A DNA stretch of 64,000 nucleotides from Pseudomonas putida (lineage in GTDB: Bacteria; Pseudomonadota; Gammaproteobacteria; Pseudomonadales; Pseudomonadaceae), in NCBI RefSeq assembly GCF_030159595.1, contig NZ_BSKJ01000002.1, positions 124,001 through 188,000 of the forward strand. Reading direction: 5' to 3'. The notes under the pieces are model-generated. The model ran no database searches. It saw only the letters and a program-made list of their open reading frames with translations, and was not told where the DNA came from. This document shows positions 49,300-59,841 of this stretch, piece by piece. Positions within the stretch are counted from its first letter, which is position 1; every line of letters starts with the position of its first letter. The position numbers and the translations under genes are program-made.

Positions 49300-50178
49300 A
49301 TGCCCTGGCTGCAAGTACGCCTGGCCATCAGCCCGGAACAAGCCGAAACCTACGAAGACGCCCTGCTTGAAGTAGGCGCTGTCTCGGTCACGTTCATGGA
49401 CGCCGAAGATCAACCGATTTTCGAGCCAGACCTCAACACCACCCCGCTGTGGTCGCACACCCACCTGCTGGCACTGTTCGAGGCCGATGCCGACCCTGAG
49501 CAAGTGTTCGCCCACCTGCGCCTGCTGACCGGCGCCGAACTGCCCGAGCACCAGGCCGAGGTGATCGAGGATCAGGACTGGGAGCGCAGCTGGATGGACA
49601 ACTTCCAGCCGATGCGTTTCGGCCGCCGCCTGTGGATCGTGCCAAGCTGGCACGACGCCCCGGAAAAGGACGCAGTCAACCTGCTGCTGGACCCGGGCCT
49701 GGCCTTCGGCACCGGCACCCACCCCACCACGGCCCTGTGCCTGGAATGGCTCGACGGCCAGCAACTCGAAGGCACCCAGGTGCTGGACTTCGGCTGCGGC
49801 TCGGGCATTCTGGCCATTGCCGCGCTGCTGTTGGGCGCCCGTGAGGCAGTCGGTACCGACATCGACGTGCAGGCCATCGAGGCTTCACGCGACAACGCCC
49901 AGCGCAACGGCATTGCCGACGAAAAGCTGGCGCTGTACCTGCCCGAGCACATGCCGGCCATGCAGGCCGACGTGCTGGTCGCCAACATCCTCGCTGGCCC
50001 ATTGGTGTCGCTGGCGCCGCAGCTGTCCGGCCTGGTTCGCCCAGGTGGCCTGCTAGCGCTGTCGGGCATCCTGGCCGAGCAGGGCGAGGAAGTGGCCGCC
50101 GCCTACGCTGCCGACTTCGAGCTGGCCCCGATCGTCGTGCGCGACGGCTGGGTGCGCATCAGTGGTCGCCGCCGCTAA
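49300..50178 (+). CDS. prmA: ribosomal protein L11 methyltransferase
   Basis: 292 residues from the ATG at 49300. The N-terminal substrate-recognition domain ([22 protein letters not shown]) leads to a SAM domain with motif [20 protein letters not shown], then [20 protein letters not shown] and [13 protein letters not shown]. PrmA trimethylates lysines of L11. A long upstream frame to 49177 is unlikely, since it would add unrelated basic residues. It precedes the DUF3426 gene by 42 bases. Confidence 0.96.
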   Translation: MPWLQVRLAISPEQAETYEDALLEVGAVSVTFMDAEDQPIFEPDLNTTPLWSHTHLLALFEADADPEQVFAHLRLLTGAELPEHQAEVIEDQDWERSWMDNFQPMRFGRRLWIVPSWHDAPEKDAVNLLLDPGLAFGTGTHPTTALCLEWLDGQQLEGTQVLDFGCGSGILAIAALLLGAREAVGTDIDVQAIEASRDNAQRNGIADEKLALYLPEHMPAMQADVLVANILAGPLVSLAPQLSGLVRPGGLLALSGILAEQGEEVAAAYAADFELAPIVVRDGWVRISGRRR

Positions 50179-50220
50179 GCGGGCCTAGAATACTTCTCTG
50201 CACAGCTCCCGGATTGCCGC

Positions 50221-51582
50221 ATGACCGACAGTTTCGTCACCCAGTGCCCGCATTGCCAGACCAGCTTTCGCGTCACCCACCACCAGTTGAGCGTGGCGCG
50301 TGGCGTAGTGCGCTGCGGCCATTGCCTGCAGGTGTTCAATGCCGCCAAGCAACTGCTGGAGCAGAACCGTGCCGACACGGTCAGCGCACCTGCGGTGCCG
50401 GCGCCTGTGCCAGCCGCACCCGCCGAGCCCGTGGTCGAGCCAGCGATGACGCCCGGTACGGTCGCCCGCGAACGTAGCGTCATGCCTGACGAGGACTGGG
50501 CACTGACTGCCCAGGCGCTGGATGCGCTGGACCTCGATCAGGAGCTGGCACGCCTGGAGCGTCGCAGCCAGCCAGCCCCGGCACGCCCAGCCAGCCAGGA
50601 TGACGGGCTGCAGGCACGGCGTGACGAACTGCACCCGGACGAGCATGCGGACGACCTGTTCGGCAACGCCACCGATGAGCCCTTCGAGCCGCTGACGCCA
50701 GCAGCGCCCGCCCCGGTACTGCTGGAGCCGCAGCCCCTGGAGCTGGACTTGGAGCCTGCCCCCGGCGAGCGAACCGAGCCGACCCTGGGCGCCAACCTTG
50801 ACCTGGACATCGATGACGAGCCCCGCGTACAACGCGCGGCCGAGATCGATGACCAGCCTGCATTCAGCGAATCGCTGCATGCCAGCGATGACGAAACACC
50901 CGAAAAAGGCCTGAGCGCCCGCGACGATGAGCCGCTAGCGCTGCACCTGTCGGCGCGCGACGACGAACCTGACGAGCCGCTACCCGGCGACCGCCTGGAA
51001 CCCGGTTTTGCCAGCAAACCCGAGCGCCCGGCACGCAAGGAGCCGTTGGTCGACGTGGTCGACGACCCGCTGCAGCTGGGCTGGGAAAAGCCCGCGCCCA
51101 ACTGGGGCAAGCGCCTGCTGTGGGGCTTCCTGACCCTGCTGGCTGCTGGCCTGCTGGCCTTCCAGTATGTGTGGTTCCACTTCGACGAAATGGCCCGCCA
51201 GGACCAGTACCGGCCGATTTTCCAGCAAATTTGCCCGATGATCGGGTGCAAGGTGCCGACCCGCGTCGATATCGCAAGAATCAAGAGCAGCAACCTGGTG
51301 GTGCGCAGCCACCCGGACTTCAAGGGCGCACTGATCGTCGATGCGATCATCTACAACCGCGCACCGTTCTCCCAGCCGTTCCCGCTGCTGGAGCTGCGCT
51401 TTGCCGACCTCAATGGCCAGCTGATCGCCAGCCGCCGCTTCAAGCCCAGCGAGTACCTGTCCGGCGAACTGGCCGGGCGCGGCGACATGCCCAGCCAGAC
51501 GCCGATCCATATCGCCCTGGACATCCTCGACCCGGGGCCGAAGGCCGTGAACTACAGCCTGAGCTTCCGTTCTCCAGAGTAA
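50221..51582 (+). CDS. zinc-ribbon / DUF3426 membrane protein
   Basis: 453 residues in three parts. An MJ0042-type zinc ribbon at the N-terminus has CPHC (residues 9-12) and CGHC (about 37-40). A long Pro/Glu/Ala/Asp-rich linker (about 50-285) is probably disordered. A membrane segment (about 301-320, LLWGFLTLLAAGLLAFQYVW) and a C-terminal DUF3426 domain (about 335-450) follow. The layout suggests a cytoplasmic zinc module tethered to a periplasmic domain. Function unknown. It sits between prmA and dusB. Confidence 0.85.
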   Translation: MTDSFVTQCPHCQTSFRVTHHQLSVARGVVRCGHCLQVFNAAKQLLEQNRADTVSAPAVPAPVPAAPAEPVVEPAMTPGTVARERSVMPDEDWALTAQALDALDLDQELARLERRSQPAPARPASQDDGLQARRDELHPDEHADDLFGNATDEPFEPLTPAAPAPVLLEPQPLELDLEPAPGERTEPTLGANLDLDIDDEPRVQRAAEIDDQPAFSESLHASDDETPEKGLSARDDEPLALHLSARDDEPDEPLPGDRLEPGFASKPERPARKEPLVDVVDDPLQLGWEKPAPNWGKRLLWGFLTLLAAGLLAFQYVWFHFDEMARQDQYRPIFQQICPMIGCKVPTRVDIARIKSSNLVVRSHPDFKGALIVDAIIYNRAPFSQPFPLLELRFADLNGQLIASRRFKPSEYLSGELAGRGDMPSQTPIHIALDILDPGPKAVNYSLSFRSPE

Positions 51583-51591
51583 ACGCAAATC

Positions 51592-51682
51592 CCTGTGGGA
51601 GCGGGCTTGCCCGCGAAGCAGGCGACGCGGTGGATGGCACGGGCTTCGCCCGTGTTCGCGGGCAAGCCCGCTCCCACAGAGG
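51592..51682. repeat. inverted REP pair, outward orientation, between DUF3426 gene and dusB
   Basis: Arms 51592-51620 and 51652-51682 are inverted REP copies, but here the GTGGGAGCGGGCTTGCCCGC arm comes first. This is the opposite order from the pairs at 24448, 36431, 44607 and 46787. A small GGGCTTCGCCC hairpin lies between the arms. Confidence 0.85.
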
Positions 51683-51837
51683 AAGGCGCAAGGCCCAGCC
51701 TCTCGGCCGTACCAAAAGTCATAAGCCGACAACTGTTCAGATTTTATCCAAATCCATCTTTATCCGGTCACCGAGAGCGGGTATCATGCCAACCCTTTTT
51801 CGAACTCCAAGATTCGGCCCCACAACAGGGATCACCT

Positions 51838-52851
51838 ATGTCGGCGGTACGCATCGGCCAATACACACTGCGAAACAACCTGATCCTCGCGCCCATGGCC
51901 GGGGTCACGGACCAGCCTTTCCGTACACTTTGCAAGCGCCTGGGCGCGGGCATGGTGGTGTCGGAAATGGTCAGCAGCGACATGAGCCTGTGGAATAGCC
52001 GCAAGTCGAGCCTGCGCCGCATCCATGAAGGTGATCCCGAGCCACGCTCGGTGCAGATCGCCGGCGGTGATGCGCAGATGATGGCAGCGGCAGCAAAGGC
52101 CAACGTCGAAGCGGGCGCCCAGATCATTGATATCAACATGGGCTGCCCGGCAAAAAAAGTCTGCAACAAAGCTGCAGGCTCTGCTTTATTGAGAGATGAA
52201 GCCTTGGTCAGCGAAATCCTCCACGCCGTTGTCGGCGCCGTGGATGTCCCGGTGACCCTGAAGATCCGCACCGGATGGGACCGGGCGAACAAGAACGGCC
52301 TGAACGTGGCGAAGATCGCCGAACAGGCTGGCATCCAGGCGCTGGCGGTGCACGGCCGCACACGCGCCGACCTGTACACAGGCGAAGCCGAATACGACAC
52401 CATCGCTGCCATCAAACAGGCGGTGTCGATCCCGGTTTTTGCCAACGGCGATATCACTTCGCCAGAAAAGGCCCGGGCGGTGCTGGATGCCACCGGGGTC
52501 GATGGCCTGTTGATCGGCCGGGCCGCCCAAGGGCGGCCGTGGATCTTTCGCGAGATCGAGCATTACCTGCGCACTGGCGAACACTTGCCAGCGCCGCAGC
52601 TGGACGAAGTGGAACGCATCCTGCTGGAGCACCTGGCCGCGCTGCATGCCTTCTATGGCGATGTGATGGGCGTACGTATCGCCCGCAAGCACGTTGGCTG
52701 GTACCTGGCAACACGACCCGGCGGCAAGGAGTTTCGCTCCCGGTTCAATGCTTTGGAAGACACACAAGCGCAGTGCGCCAACGTTCGCGCGTTTTTCAGT
52801 GAACGTCGACAGAGCCTTGAGACAGAGGACGGACAAGGGGTGGCCGCATGA
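51838..52851 (+). CDS. dusB: tRNA-dihydrouridine synthase B
   Basis: 337 residues from the ATG at 51838; the longer upstream frame crosses the REP and is not real. FMN TIM-barrel enzyme that reduces uridine in the tRNA D-loop. The proton-donor Cys103 is in [19 protein letters not shown], and the FMN-phosphate region is [15 protein letters not shown]. Classic dusB-fis operon: its stop overlaps the fis start by four bases (ATGA), as in enterics. Confidence 0.96.
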   Translation: MSAVRIGQYTLRNNLILAPMAGVTDQPFRTLCKRLGAGMVVSEMVSSDMSLWNSRKSSLRRIHEGDPEPRSVQIAGGDAQMMAAAAKANVEAGAQIIDINMGCPAKKVCNKAAGSALLRDEALVSEILHAVVGAVDVPVTLKIRTGWDRANKNGLNVAKIAEQAGIQALAVHGRTRADLYTGEAEYDTIAAIKQAVSIPVFANGDITSPEKARAVLDATGVDGLLIGRAAQGRPWIFREIEHYLRTGEHLPAPQLDEVERILLEHLAALHAFYGDVMGVRIARKHVGWYLATRPGGKEFRSRFNALEDTQAQCANVRAFFSERRQSLETEDGQGVAA

Positions 52852-53168
52852 CGATGATGACCGAGACATTTGTGAGTGGAACAACGCCCGTGAGCGACAA
52901 CGCCAACCTGAAACAGCACCTCAACACGCCGAGCGAAGAGGGCCAGACCCTTCGCGACAGCGTCGAGAAGGCGCTGCACAACTACTTCGCCCACCTGGAA
53001 GGCGCGACCGTGACGGACGTGTACAACCTGGTGCTCTCCGAAGTCGAGGCGCCCCTGCTCGAAAGCGTGATGAACTACGTGAAGGGCAACCAGACCAAGG
53101 CCAGCGAGATGCTCGGACTGAACCGAGGCACCCTGCGCAAGAAGCTCAAGCAGTACGACTTGCTGTAA
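52848..53168 (+). CDS. fis: nucleoid protein Fis
   Basis: 106 residues from the ATG at 52848, overlapping dusB. Two further in-frame ATGs (52854, 52857) are alternatives. The C-terminal helix-turn-helix is unmistakable: [30 protein letters not shown]. The N-terminal extension is slightly longer than E. coli Fis (98). Fis bends DNA and controls rRNA and growth-phase genes. It ends in a terminator at 53188-53219. Confidence 0.96.
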   Translation: MTMMTETFVSGTTPVSDNANLKQHLNTPSEEGQTLRDSVEKALHNYFAHLEGATVTDVYNLVLSEVEAPLLESVMNYVKGNQTKASEMLGLNRGTLRKKLKQYDLL

Positions 53169-53187
53169 GCCAGAATCCCAACCAGAA

Positions 53188-53219
53188 AAGGCGGCTCCCT
53201 GAACAGAGGCGCCTTTTTT
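53188..53219 (+). terminator. Rho-independent terminator of dusB-fis
   Basis: AAGGCGGCTC (53188-53197) pairs with GAGGCGCCTT (53206-53215) with one mismatch and an eight-base loop, then six Ts (53214-53219). It separates dusB-fis from purH. Confidence 0.85.
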
Positions 53220-53249
53220 GCTGACTCCACCGCGTTATTGGAACCCGAA

Positions 53250-54857
53250 ATGACCGACCAGACTACCCGCCTGCCAGTCCGCCGCGCCCTGATCAGCGTC
53301 TCCGACAAGACCGGTATCCTCGAATTCGCCCGTGAGCTGCAGCAGCTCGGTGTCGAGATCCTGTCCACCGGCGGCACCTACAAGCTGCTCAAGGACAACG
53401 GCGTGAACGCGGTGGAAGTGGCCGACTACACCGGCTTCGCCGAAATGATGGATGGCCGGGTCAAGACCCTGCACCCGAAGATCCACGGTGGCATCCTCGG
53501 CCGTCGCGGCACCGACGACGCCATCATGAACGAGCACGGTATCAAGCCGATCGACCTGGTCGCGGTCAACCTGTACCCGTTCGAAGCCACCATCTCCAAG
53601 CCTGGCTGTGACCTGCCGACCGCCATCGAGAACATCGACATCGGCGGCCCGACCATGGTCCGTTCGGCAGCCAAGAACCACAAAGACGTCGCCATCGTGG
53701 TCAACGCCAGCGACTACGCCGGCATCGTCGAAGGCCTCAAGGCCGGCGGCCTGACCTACGCCCAGCGTTTCGACCTGATGCTCAAGGCGTTCGAGCACAC
53801 TGCCGCCTACGACGGCATGATCGCCAACTACATGGGCACCATCGACCAGGCCAAGGACACCCTTTCGACTGCCGATCGCAGCGAATTCCCGCGCACCTTC
53901 AACAGCCAGTTCGTCAAGGCTCAGGAAATGCGCTACGGCGAGAACCCGCACCAGAGCGCGGCGTTCTATGTAGAAGCCAAAAAAGGCGAAGCCAGCATTT
54001 CCACCGCCATCCAGTTGCAGGGCAAGGAACTGTCGTTCAACAACGTGGCCGACACCGACGCCGCGCTGGAGTGCGTGAAGAGCTTCGTCAAGCCGGCCTG
54101 CGTCATCGTCAAGCACGCCAACCCGTGCGGCGTGGCCGTTGTGCCTGAAGACGAAGGCGGCATCCGCAAGGCCTACGACCTGGCCTATGCCACGGACACC
54201 GAGTCGGCGTTCGGCGGCATCATTGCCTTCAACCGTGAACTGGACGGCGAAACCGCCCAGGCCATCGTCGACCGCCAGTTCGTCGAAGTGATCATCGCCC
54301 CGAAAATTTCCCAGGCTGCCCGTGACGTGGTGGCTGCCAAGCAAAACGTACGCCTGCTGGAATGCGGCGAGTGGCCTGCCGAGCGCGCTGCCGGCTGGGA
54401 CTTCAAACGCGTCAACGGTGGCCTGCTGGTGCAGAGCCGTGATATCGGCATGATCACCGCCGATGACCTGAAAATCGTCACCAAGCGTGCCCCGACCGAG
54501 CAAGAAATCCACGATCTGGTGTTCGCCTGGAAAGTGGCCAAGTTCGTCAAGTCCAACGCCATTGTCTACGCCAAGCAGCGCCAGACCATCGGCGTAGGCG
54601 CTGGCCAGATGAGCCGCGTCAACTCCGCTCGCATTGCTGCAATCAAGGCCGAGCATGCTGGCCTGCAGGTGCAGGGCGCGGTCATGGCCTCGGACGCGTT
54701 CTTCCCGTTCCGTGACGGCATCGACAATGCGGCTAAAGTGGGTATCAGCGCCGTGATCCAGCCGGGTGGTTCGATGCGTGACGCTGAAGTCATTGCTGCT
54801 GCCGACGAAGCCGGCATTGCAATGGTGTTCACCGGTATGCGCCACTTCCGCCACTAA
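53250..54857 (+). CDS. purH: bifunctional AICAR transformylase / IMP cyclohydrolase
   Basis: 535 residues from the ATG at 53250; an in-frame TTG at 53238 is less likely. PurH performs the last two steps to IMP. The N-terminal MGS/cyclohydrolase domain spans about 1-200 ([31 protein letters not shown]), and the transformylase domain about 205-535 ([34 protein letters not shown]). It lies after the fis terminator, with purD downstream across a REP pair. Confidence 0.97.
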   Translation: MTDQTTRLPVRRALISVSDKTGILEFARELQQLGVEILSTGGTYKLLKDNGVNAVEVADYTGFAEMMDGRVKTLHPKIHGGILGRRGTDDAIMNEHGIKPIDLVAVNLYPFEATISKPGCDLPTAIENIDIGGPTMVRSAAKNHKDVAIVVNASDYAGIVEGLKAGGLTYAQRFDLMLKAFEHTAAYDGMIANYMGTIDQAKDTLSTADRSEFPRTFNSQFVKAQEMRYGENPHQSAAFYVEAKKGEASISTAIQLQGKELSFNNVADTDAALECVKSFVKPACVIVKHANPCGVAVVPEDEGGIRKAYDLAYATDTESAFGGIIAFNRELDGETAQAIVDRQFVEVIIAPKISQAARDVVAAKQNVRLLECGEWPAERAAGWDFKRVNGGLLVQSRDIGMITADDLKIVTKRAPTEQEIHDLVFAWKVAKFVKSNAIVYAKQRQTIGVGAGQMSRVNSARIAAIKAEHAGLQVQGAVMASDAFFPFRDGIDNAAKVGISAVIQPGGSMRDAEVIAAADEAGIAMVFTGMRHFRH

Positions 54858-54887
54858 ATTACGCGGATCCCGAGGCGAGTCGAGGTC

Positions 54888-54964
54888 CTGTGGGAGCGGG
54901 CTTGCCCGCGAATACGATGGTGCATTCACCGACGCATTCGCGGGCAAGCCCGCTCCCACAAGGT
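54888..54964. repeat. inverted REP pair, outward orientation, between purH and purD
   Basis: Arms 54888-54913 (TGTGGGAGCGGGCTTGCCCG) and 54935-54964 are near-perfect inverted copies across 21 bases. Same outward order as the pair at 51592. It lies inside the purH-purD transcription unit. Confidence 0.85.
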
Positions 54965-55004
54965 TCGTCACTCGCCTTGAGATCACCTTAATCGAGGTTT
55001 TGAC

Positions 55005-56300
55005 ATGAAAGTTTTGATCATCGGCAGCGGCGGCCGTGAGCACGCCCTGGCCTGGAAAGTCGCCCAGGACCCACGCGTCGAGAAAGTCTTCGTTGCCCCA
55101 GGCAACGCCGGTACCGCCATTGAAGCCAAGTGCGAGAACGTCGCCATCGACGTGTGCGCCCTGGAGCAACTGGCCGACTTCGCCGAGAAGAACGTCGACC
55201 TGACCATCGTCGGCCCGGAAGCACCGCTGGTCATCGGTGTGGTCGACCTGTTCCGCAGCCGTGGCCTGGACTGCTTCGGCCCAACCAAGGGCGCGGCCCA
55301 GCTGGAAGGCTCCAAGGCTTTCACCAAGGACTTCCTGGCACGCCACAAGATCCCGACCGCCGACTACCAGAACTTTACCGAGATCGAGCCGGCGCTGGCC
55401 TACCTGCAAGAAAAAGGCGCGCCAATCGTGATCAAGGCCGACGGCCTGGCTGCGGGCAAAGGCGTGATCGTCGCCATGACCCTCGAAGAAGCCGAAGCCG
55501 CCGTGCGTGACATGCTGGCCGGCAACGCCTTCGGTGAAGCCGGTTCGCGTGTGGTGATCGAAGAGTTCCTCGACGGCGAGGAAGCCAGCTTCATCGTCAT
55601 GGTCGACGGCCACAACGTGCTGCCCATGGCCACCAGCCAGGACCACAAGCGCGTCGGCGACCAGGACACCGGCCCGAACACGGGCGGCATGGGTGCCTAT
55701 TCCCCTGCCCCGGTGGTCACCGCCGACGTTCACCAGCGCGTGATGGACCAGGTCATCTGGCCGACCGTGCGCGGCATGGCCGAGGAAGGTAACGTCTACA
55801 CCGGCTTCCTCTACGCGGGCCTGATGATCGACAAGGCGGGCAACCCCAAGGTCATCGAGTTCAACTGCCGCTTCGGCGACCCAGAGACCCAGCCGGTCAT
55901 GCTGCGCCTGGAGTCGAGCCTGGTCCTGTTGATCGAAGCCGCCTTCGCCAAGGCACTGGACAAGGTCGAAGCCCAGTGGGACCCGCGCCCGAGCCTGGGC
56001 GTGGTGCTGGCAGCTGGCGGTTACCCGGGCGACTATGCCAAGGGCGACGCCATCAGCGGCCTGGACGCTGCGGCCAAGATCGAAGGCAAGGTGTTCCATG
56101 CCGGTACTTCGCTCAAGGATGGCCAAGTGGTTACCAACGGCGGCCGCGTCTTGTGTGCCACCGCCATGGGCAGCACCGTTGCTGACGCGCAGCAGCAAGC
56201 TTACCGTCTGGCCAAGGAAGTGAGCTGGAGCGGCAGCTTCTACCGTACCGACATCGGTTATCGGGCCATCGCCCGCGAGCGCGGTGAGCACCAGCAGTAA
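55005..56300 (+). CDS. purD: phosphoribosylamine-glycine ligase
   Basis: 431 residues. PurD (GAR synthetase) joins glycine to phosphoribosylamine. ATP-grasp fold: MKVLIIGSGGREHALAWKVAQ at the start, the ATP lid IVIKADGLAAGKGVIVAMT, DHKRVGDQDTGPNTGGMGAYSPAP, and the metal site VIEFNCRFGDPETQ. Length and motifs are standard. It is followed by a hairpin and then the retS remnant. Confidence 0.97.
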   Translation: MKVLIIGSGGREHALAWKVAQDPRVEKVFVAPGNAGTAIEAKCENVAIDVCALEQLADFAEKNVDLTIVGPEAPLVIGVVDLFRSRGLDCFGPTKGAAQLEGSKAFTKDFLARHKIPTADYQNFTEIEPALAYLQEKGAPIVIKADGLAAGKGVIVAMTLEEAEAAVRDMLAGNAFGEAGSRVVIEEFLDGEEASFIVMVDGHNVLPMATSQDHKRVGDQDTGPNTGGMGAYSPAPVVTADVHQRVMDQVIWPTVRGMAEEGNVYTGFLYAGLMIDKAGNPKVIEFNCRFGDPETQPVMLRLESSLVLLIEAAFAKALDKVEAQWDPRPSLGVVLAAGGYPGDYAKGDAISGLDAAAKIEGKVFHAGTSLKDGQVVTNGGRVLCATAMGSTVADAQQQAYRLAKEVSWSGSFYRTDIGYRAIARERGEHQQ

Positions 56301-56351
56301 GTACTACCGGAGCGCCGTAGCGCTTTCAGCGTACGGCATCCGGCTCGTCGA

Positions 56352-56372
56352 CAAGGCCCGGCACGGGCCTTG
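56352..56372 (+). other. hairpin between purD and retS
   Basis: CAAGGCCCG (56352-56360) pairs perfectly with CGGGCCTTG (56364-56372) around a GCA loop. No T run follows, so it is not a clean terminator; it may partly separate purD from retS. Confidence 0.5.
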
Positions 56373-56435
56373 CCTTCGACTTGGCGCGCCGCGCATAGTG
56401 AGTACCCGGCACATCGACCAAGAAGGGATTTCGTA

Positions 56436-59207
56436 GTGCGTCGGCTTCGGATTGCCTCAGCTCTGATCGTCAGCTTGCTGACCTTGCTCTGCATGTTCCC
56501 GGCAGCTGCCGAACATGACGGAGGCTGGACCGTTCTGCTCGACGAACAGGCCAACCTGCAACTGAGCGATGTGCGCTCCGAGCGCTACCGCAACCAGTTC
56601 AGCCCGCTGATCCTCGCCGAACTGGATGCTGCCCCCGCAGAGCAGGCCTTGTGGCTGCACTATCGCCTGCAACCCGGCGACCAGGAACAACTGCTGCGGG
56701 TATTTGCCCCAGACCTTTCTGGCCTGGACCTCTATGCCCTGGAGGGCAACCAACTTCTGCGTCAGCTGCACCACGGGCGCCTGGCCGGCAACGCCAGCCC
56801 CACCCTGCGTGGCAGCGACCATGTGTTACCCCTGCCCAACAGCAAACAACCGCTGGACATCTACCTGCGCCTGGTCTCAGAACACCAGCTGCGCCCGGCC
56901 ATCAGCCTGGAACCGGCAGCCGTAGCGGCTTCAGACCAAAGCCAGCCCCTGCTGTTCGGCATGCTGTTCGGCGGCCTGGTGATGCTGATCATGCACAACC
57001 TGATCCGCTTCCTCTACAGCCGTTCCACCACCACCCTGATCCTGGCGCTGTACCACGGCCTGATGCTGCTCAGCGGTCTGATCCTGCTGAATCTCAGCGG
57101 CCCTTGGTGGCATGTGTGGCACAACGCGCAAACACCCGCCGCCTACCTGACGCTGGTGCTGGCAGGCCTGGCCGGGCTGTATTTCACCCAGCATTTCTTC
57201 ACCCCGTGCAATTCGCCACGGCTTAACCGCCTGCTGCAAGGTGAAATGCTGGTGGTCGGGGTCAGCGGCCTGGTGCTGCTGTTCGTCGACACCCTGCCCC
57301 TCAACCTGATGACCTACGCCCTGCTGGCCTTGGGCAGCGTGAGCATGCTGCTGGTCAGCAGCTACCACTGGTACCGTGGTTATGCACCCGGGCGCCTGTT
57401 CAGCCTGGCCATGGTGGTGTTCAACCTGGGTGGCCTGGTACTGCTGCCGGCCTTGCTGGGCCTGACCCGCACCTCGACGCCCTGGTTGCTGTGCATCCTG
57501 TTGGGCCTGACCGTGGTCAGCGGCCTGCTGCTGAACCTGGCCGTCAGCGAACGCCTGCGCCGCATGAGCGAGGAGCGCTTCAGCGCCAGCCGTGCACTGG
57601 CCGCCAGCGATGCCGAAATCAATGCCAAGGCCGAGTTCTTGGCCAAGATCAGCCACGAAATCCGTACCCCCATGAACGGTGTGCTGGGCATGACCGAGCT
57701 GCTGCTGGGTACGCCGCTGTCAGTCAAGCAACGCGACTATGTGCAGACCATTCACAGCGCCGGTAACGAGCTGCTCACGCTGATCAACGAAATTCTCGAC
57801 ATTTCCAAGCTGGAATCCCGGCAGATCGAACTGGATGATGTGCAATTCGACCTTAACGCGCTGATCGAGGATTGCCTGAACATCTTCCGCGCCAAGGCCG
57901 AGCAACAAAACATCGAGCTGATCAGCTTCACCCAGCCACAGGTGCCGCGCGTGATCAGCGGCGACCCGACACGCCTGCGCTAGGCCCTGTCGAGCCTGCT
58001 GGAGAATGCGCTGAAAAATACCGACCAGGGCGAGATCCTGCTGGTGGTGGCGCTGGACCAGCGCGGCGAGGTGCCACGCCTGCGTATTGCCGTGCAGGAC
58101 AGCGGCGACCCGCTGCCCGCCGCCGACCGCGAAGCCTTGCTGCAGGCCGAGTTGCACAGCCACCACTTCCTGTCCAGCAACAAGCTGGGCGGCCACCTTG
58201 GCCTGGTCATTGCCAAGCAGCTGATCGGCCTGATGCAGGGCGAGTTCGGCATCAAGAGCAGCACCGGTATGGGCAACACCCTGTGGCTGACCTTGCCGCT
58301 GGACCCTTCACGCCTGGAACAACCACCGGCCGACCTCGAAGGCCCGCTGCGCGATGCCCGCGTGCTTGTCGTGGACGACAACGACACCTGCCGCAAGGTG
58401 CTGGTACAGCAGTGCAGCGCCTGGGGCATGAACGTCAGCGCGGTGCCATCGGGCAAGGAAGCGCTGGCCCTGCTGCGTACCAAAGCGCACCTGCGCGACT
58501 ACTTCGACGCCGTGCTGCTGGACCAGAACATGCCCGGCATGACCGGCATGCAGCTGGCCGCCAAGATCAAGGAAGACCCGAGTCTGAACCACGACATCCT
58601 GGTGGTGATGCTCACCGGCATCAGCAATGCGCCGAGCAAGGTCATTGCGCGCAACGCAGGGGTCAAGCGGATACTGGCCAAGCCGGTGGCCGGCTACACG
58701 CTGAAAACCACCCTGGCCGAGGAGCTCGCACAGCGTGGCCGCGAGCAGGCGGTGCCTGCCAGTCTGCCTGGCATCCCGCAGGCGCTGGACCTGCCTGGCA
58801 ACTTCCGCGTGCTGGTCGCCGAGGACAACAGTATTTCGACCAAGGTGATCCGCGGCATGCTCGGCAAGCTCAACCTCGAGCCCGACACCGCCTGCAATGG
58901 CGAAGAAGCCCTGCAGGCGATGAAAGCGCAGCACTATGACCTGGTGTTGATGGACTGCGAGATGCCGATACTGGACGGCTTTTCGGCCACCCAGCAGCTG
59001 CGCGCCTGGGAAGCGGCCAACCAGCGCCAGCGCACGCCGGTGGTGGCGCTGACGGCGCACATCCTGACCGAACACAAGGAACGCGCGCGGCTGGCGGGCA
59101 TGGACGGGCACATGGCCAAGCCGGTGGAATTGTCGCAGTTGCGCGAACTGATCCAGTACTGGGCCAACCAGCGGGAAACCAAGGTAGATCCGGCGCATAC
59201 TTCCTAG
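56436..59207 (+). pseudogene. retS: hybrid sensor kinase RetS, interrupted by an amber codon
   Basis: The frame from GTG 56436 (AAGGGA upstream) to TGA 59207 would give 923 residues, with one TAG at codon 516 (57981-57983, CGC-TAG-GCC). Before it: signal peptide (about 1-25), 7TMR-DISM domain (about 30-160), seven membrane segments (about 165-375) and HisKA with His407 (KISHEIRTP). After it: the HATPase N-box SLLENALKN, receiver 1 (Asp696, LLDQNMPG) and receiver 2 (Asp840, LMDCEMP). The neighbourhood purH-purD-retS matches P. aeruginosa PA4854-PA4856. A single C-to-T change from CAG (Gln) explains the stop. No restart is likely to give a working kinase, because the N-box lies before the next GTG at 58044. 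The 515-residue product would keep the sensor, membrane part and dimerisation helices. Confidence 0.88.
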
Positions 59208-59244
59208 CTGACACAAGCATCTGCATTGCTGAGGACTACGCCCC

Positions 59245-59841
59245 ATGCTCCATGAGTTGTTCAGCGTCTACCTGAAAATGCTCGTGCTCTACAGCCCGTT
59301 CTTCGTGCTGTCGTGCTTCATCAGCCTGACACGCGGCCACTCCAGCAAGGAGCGCAAGCAACTGGCCTGGAAGGTGGCCTTCGCAGCGCTGGTCGCCAGC
59401 GTACTGCTGTACCTGTTCGGGCGGGTGATCTTCGGTATCTTTGGCATCACCGCCGACGCCTTCCGCATCGGTGCCGGCAGCGTGCTGTTCATCTCGGCCT
59501 TGGGCATGGCCCAAGGCAAACCGGCCGTGCAGGCCGACAACGTGCAGCAGGATGTAACCATCGTGCCGCTGACCATTCCGCTGACCGTCGGCCCCGGCAC
59601 CATTGGTGCCCTGCTGGTGATGGGCGTCGGCCAGCCGCACTGGGATGACAAGTTGCTGGCCATCATCAGCATTGCCCTGGCCAGCTTCACCGTGGGCCTG
59701 GTGCTGTACCTGTCACACGGTATCGAACGCATTCTTGGCGAGCAGGGCCTGCAGATCGTCAGCCGTTTGATGGGCCTGTTTGTCTGCGCATTGGCAGCGC
59801 AGATCATCTTTACCGGCATCAAGGGTTACCTGATGCCCTAA
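59245..59841 (+). CDS. MarC family membrane protein
   Basis: 198 residues with six membrane segments. The MarC family motif is seen in VTIVPLTIPLTVGPGTIGALLVMG and in the last segment LMGLFVCALAAQIIFTGIKGYL. MarC was once linked to multiple resistance, but that link has not held; the transported substrate is unknown. It follows the retS remnant by 37 bases. Its end overlaps the convergent accessory gene by four bases (59838-59841). Confidence 0.88.
   Translation: MLHELFSVYLKMLVLYSPFFVLSCFISLTRGHSSKERKQLAWKVAFAALVASVLLYLFGRVIFGIFGITADAFRIGAGSVLFISALGMAQGKPAVQADNVQQDVTIVPLTIPLTVGPGTIGALLVMGVGQPHWDDKLLAIISIALASFTVGLVLYLSHGIERILGEQGLQIVSRLMGLFVCALAAQIIFTGIKGYLMP

Noticed and set aside
53235..56291. 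A 1018-residue leftward open frame antisense to purH and purD
   Set aside because: It is the codon-phase shadow of two strong purine genes and the REP pair; its composition is His/Gly/Gln-rich and matches no domain.
57981..57983. Programmed readthrough or special decoding of the amber codon
   Set aside because: No pyrrolysine system or stem-loop signal is visible, and related kinases have Gln-like coding at this point; plain mutation is simpler.
58044..59207. The C-terminal half of retS as an independent response-regulator gene
   Set aside because: Its first possible start (GTG 58044) follows the kinase N-box, there is no ribosome site, and the frame matches the upstream half exactly, so it is a broken part rather than a gene.
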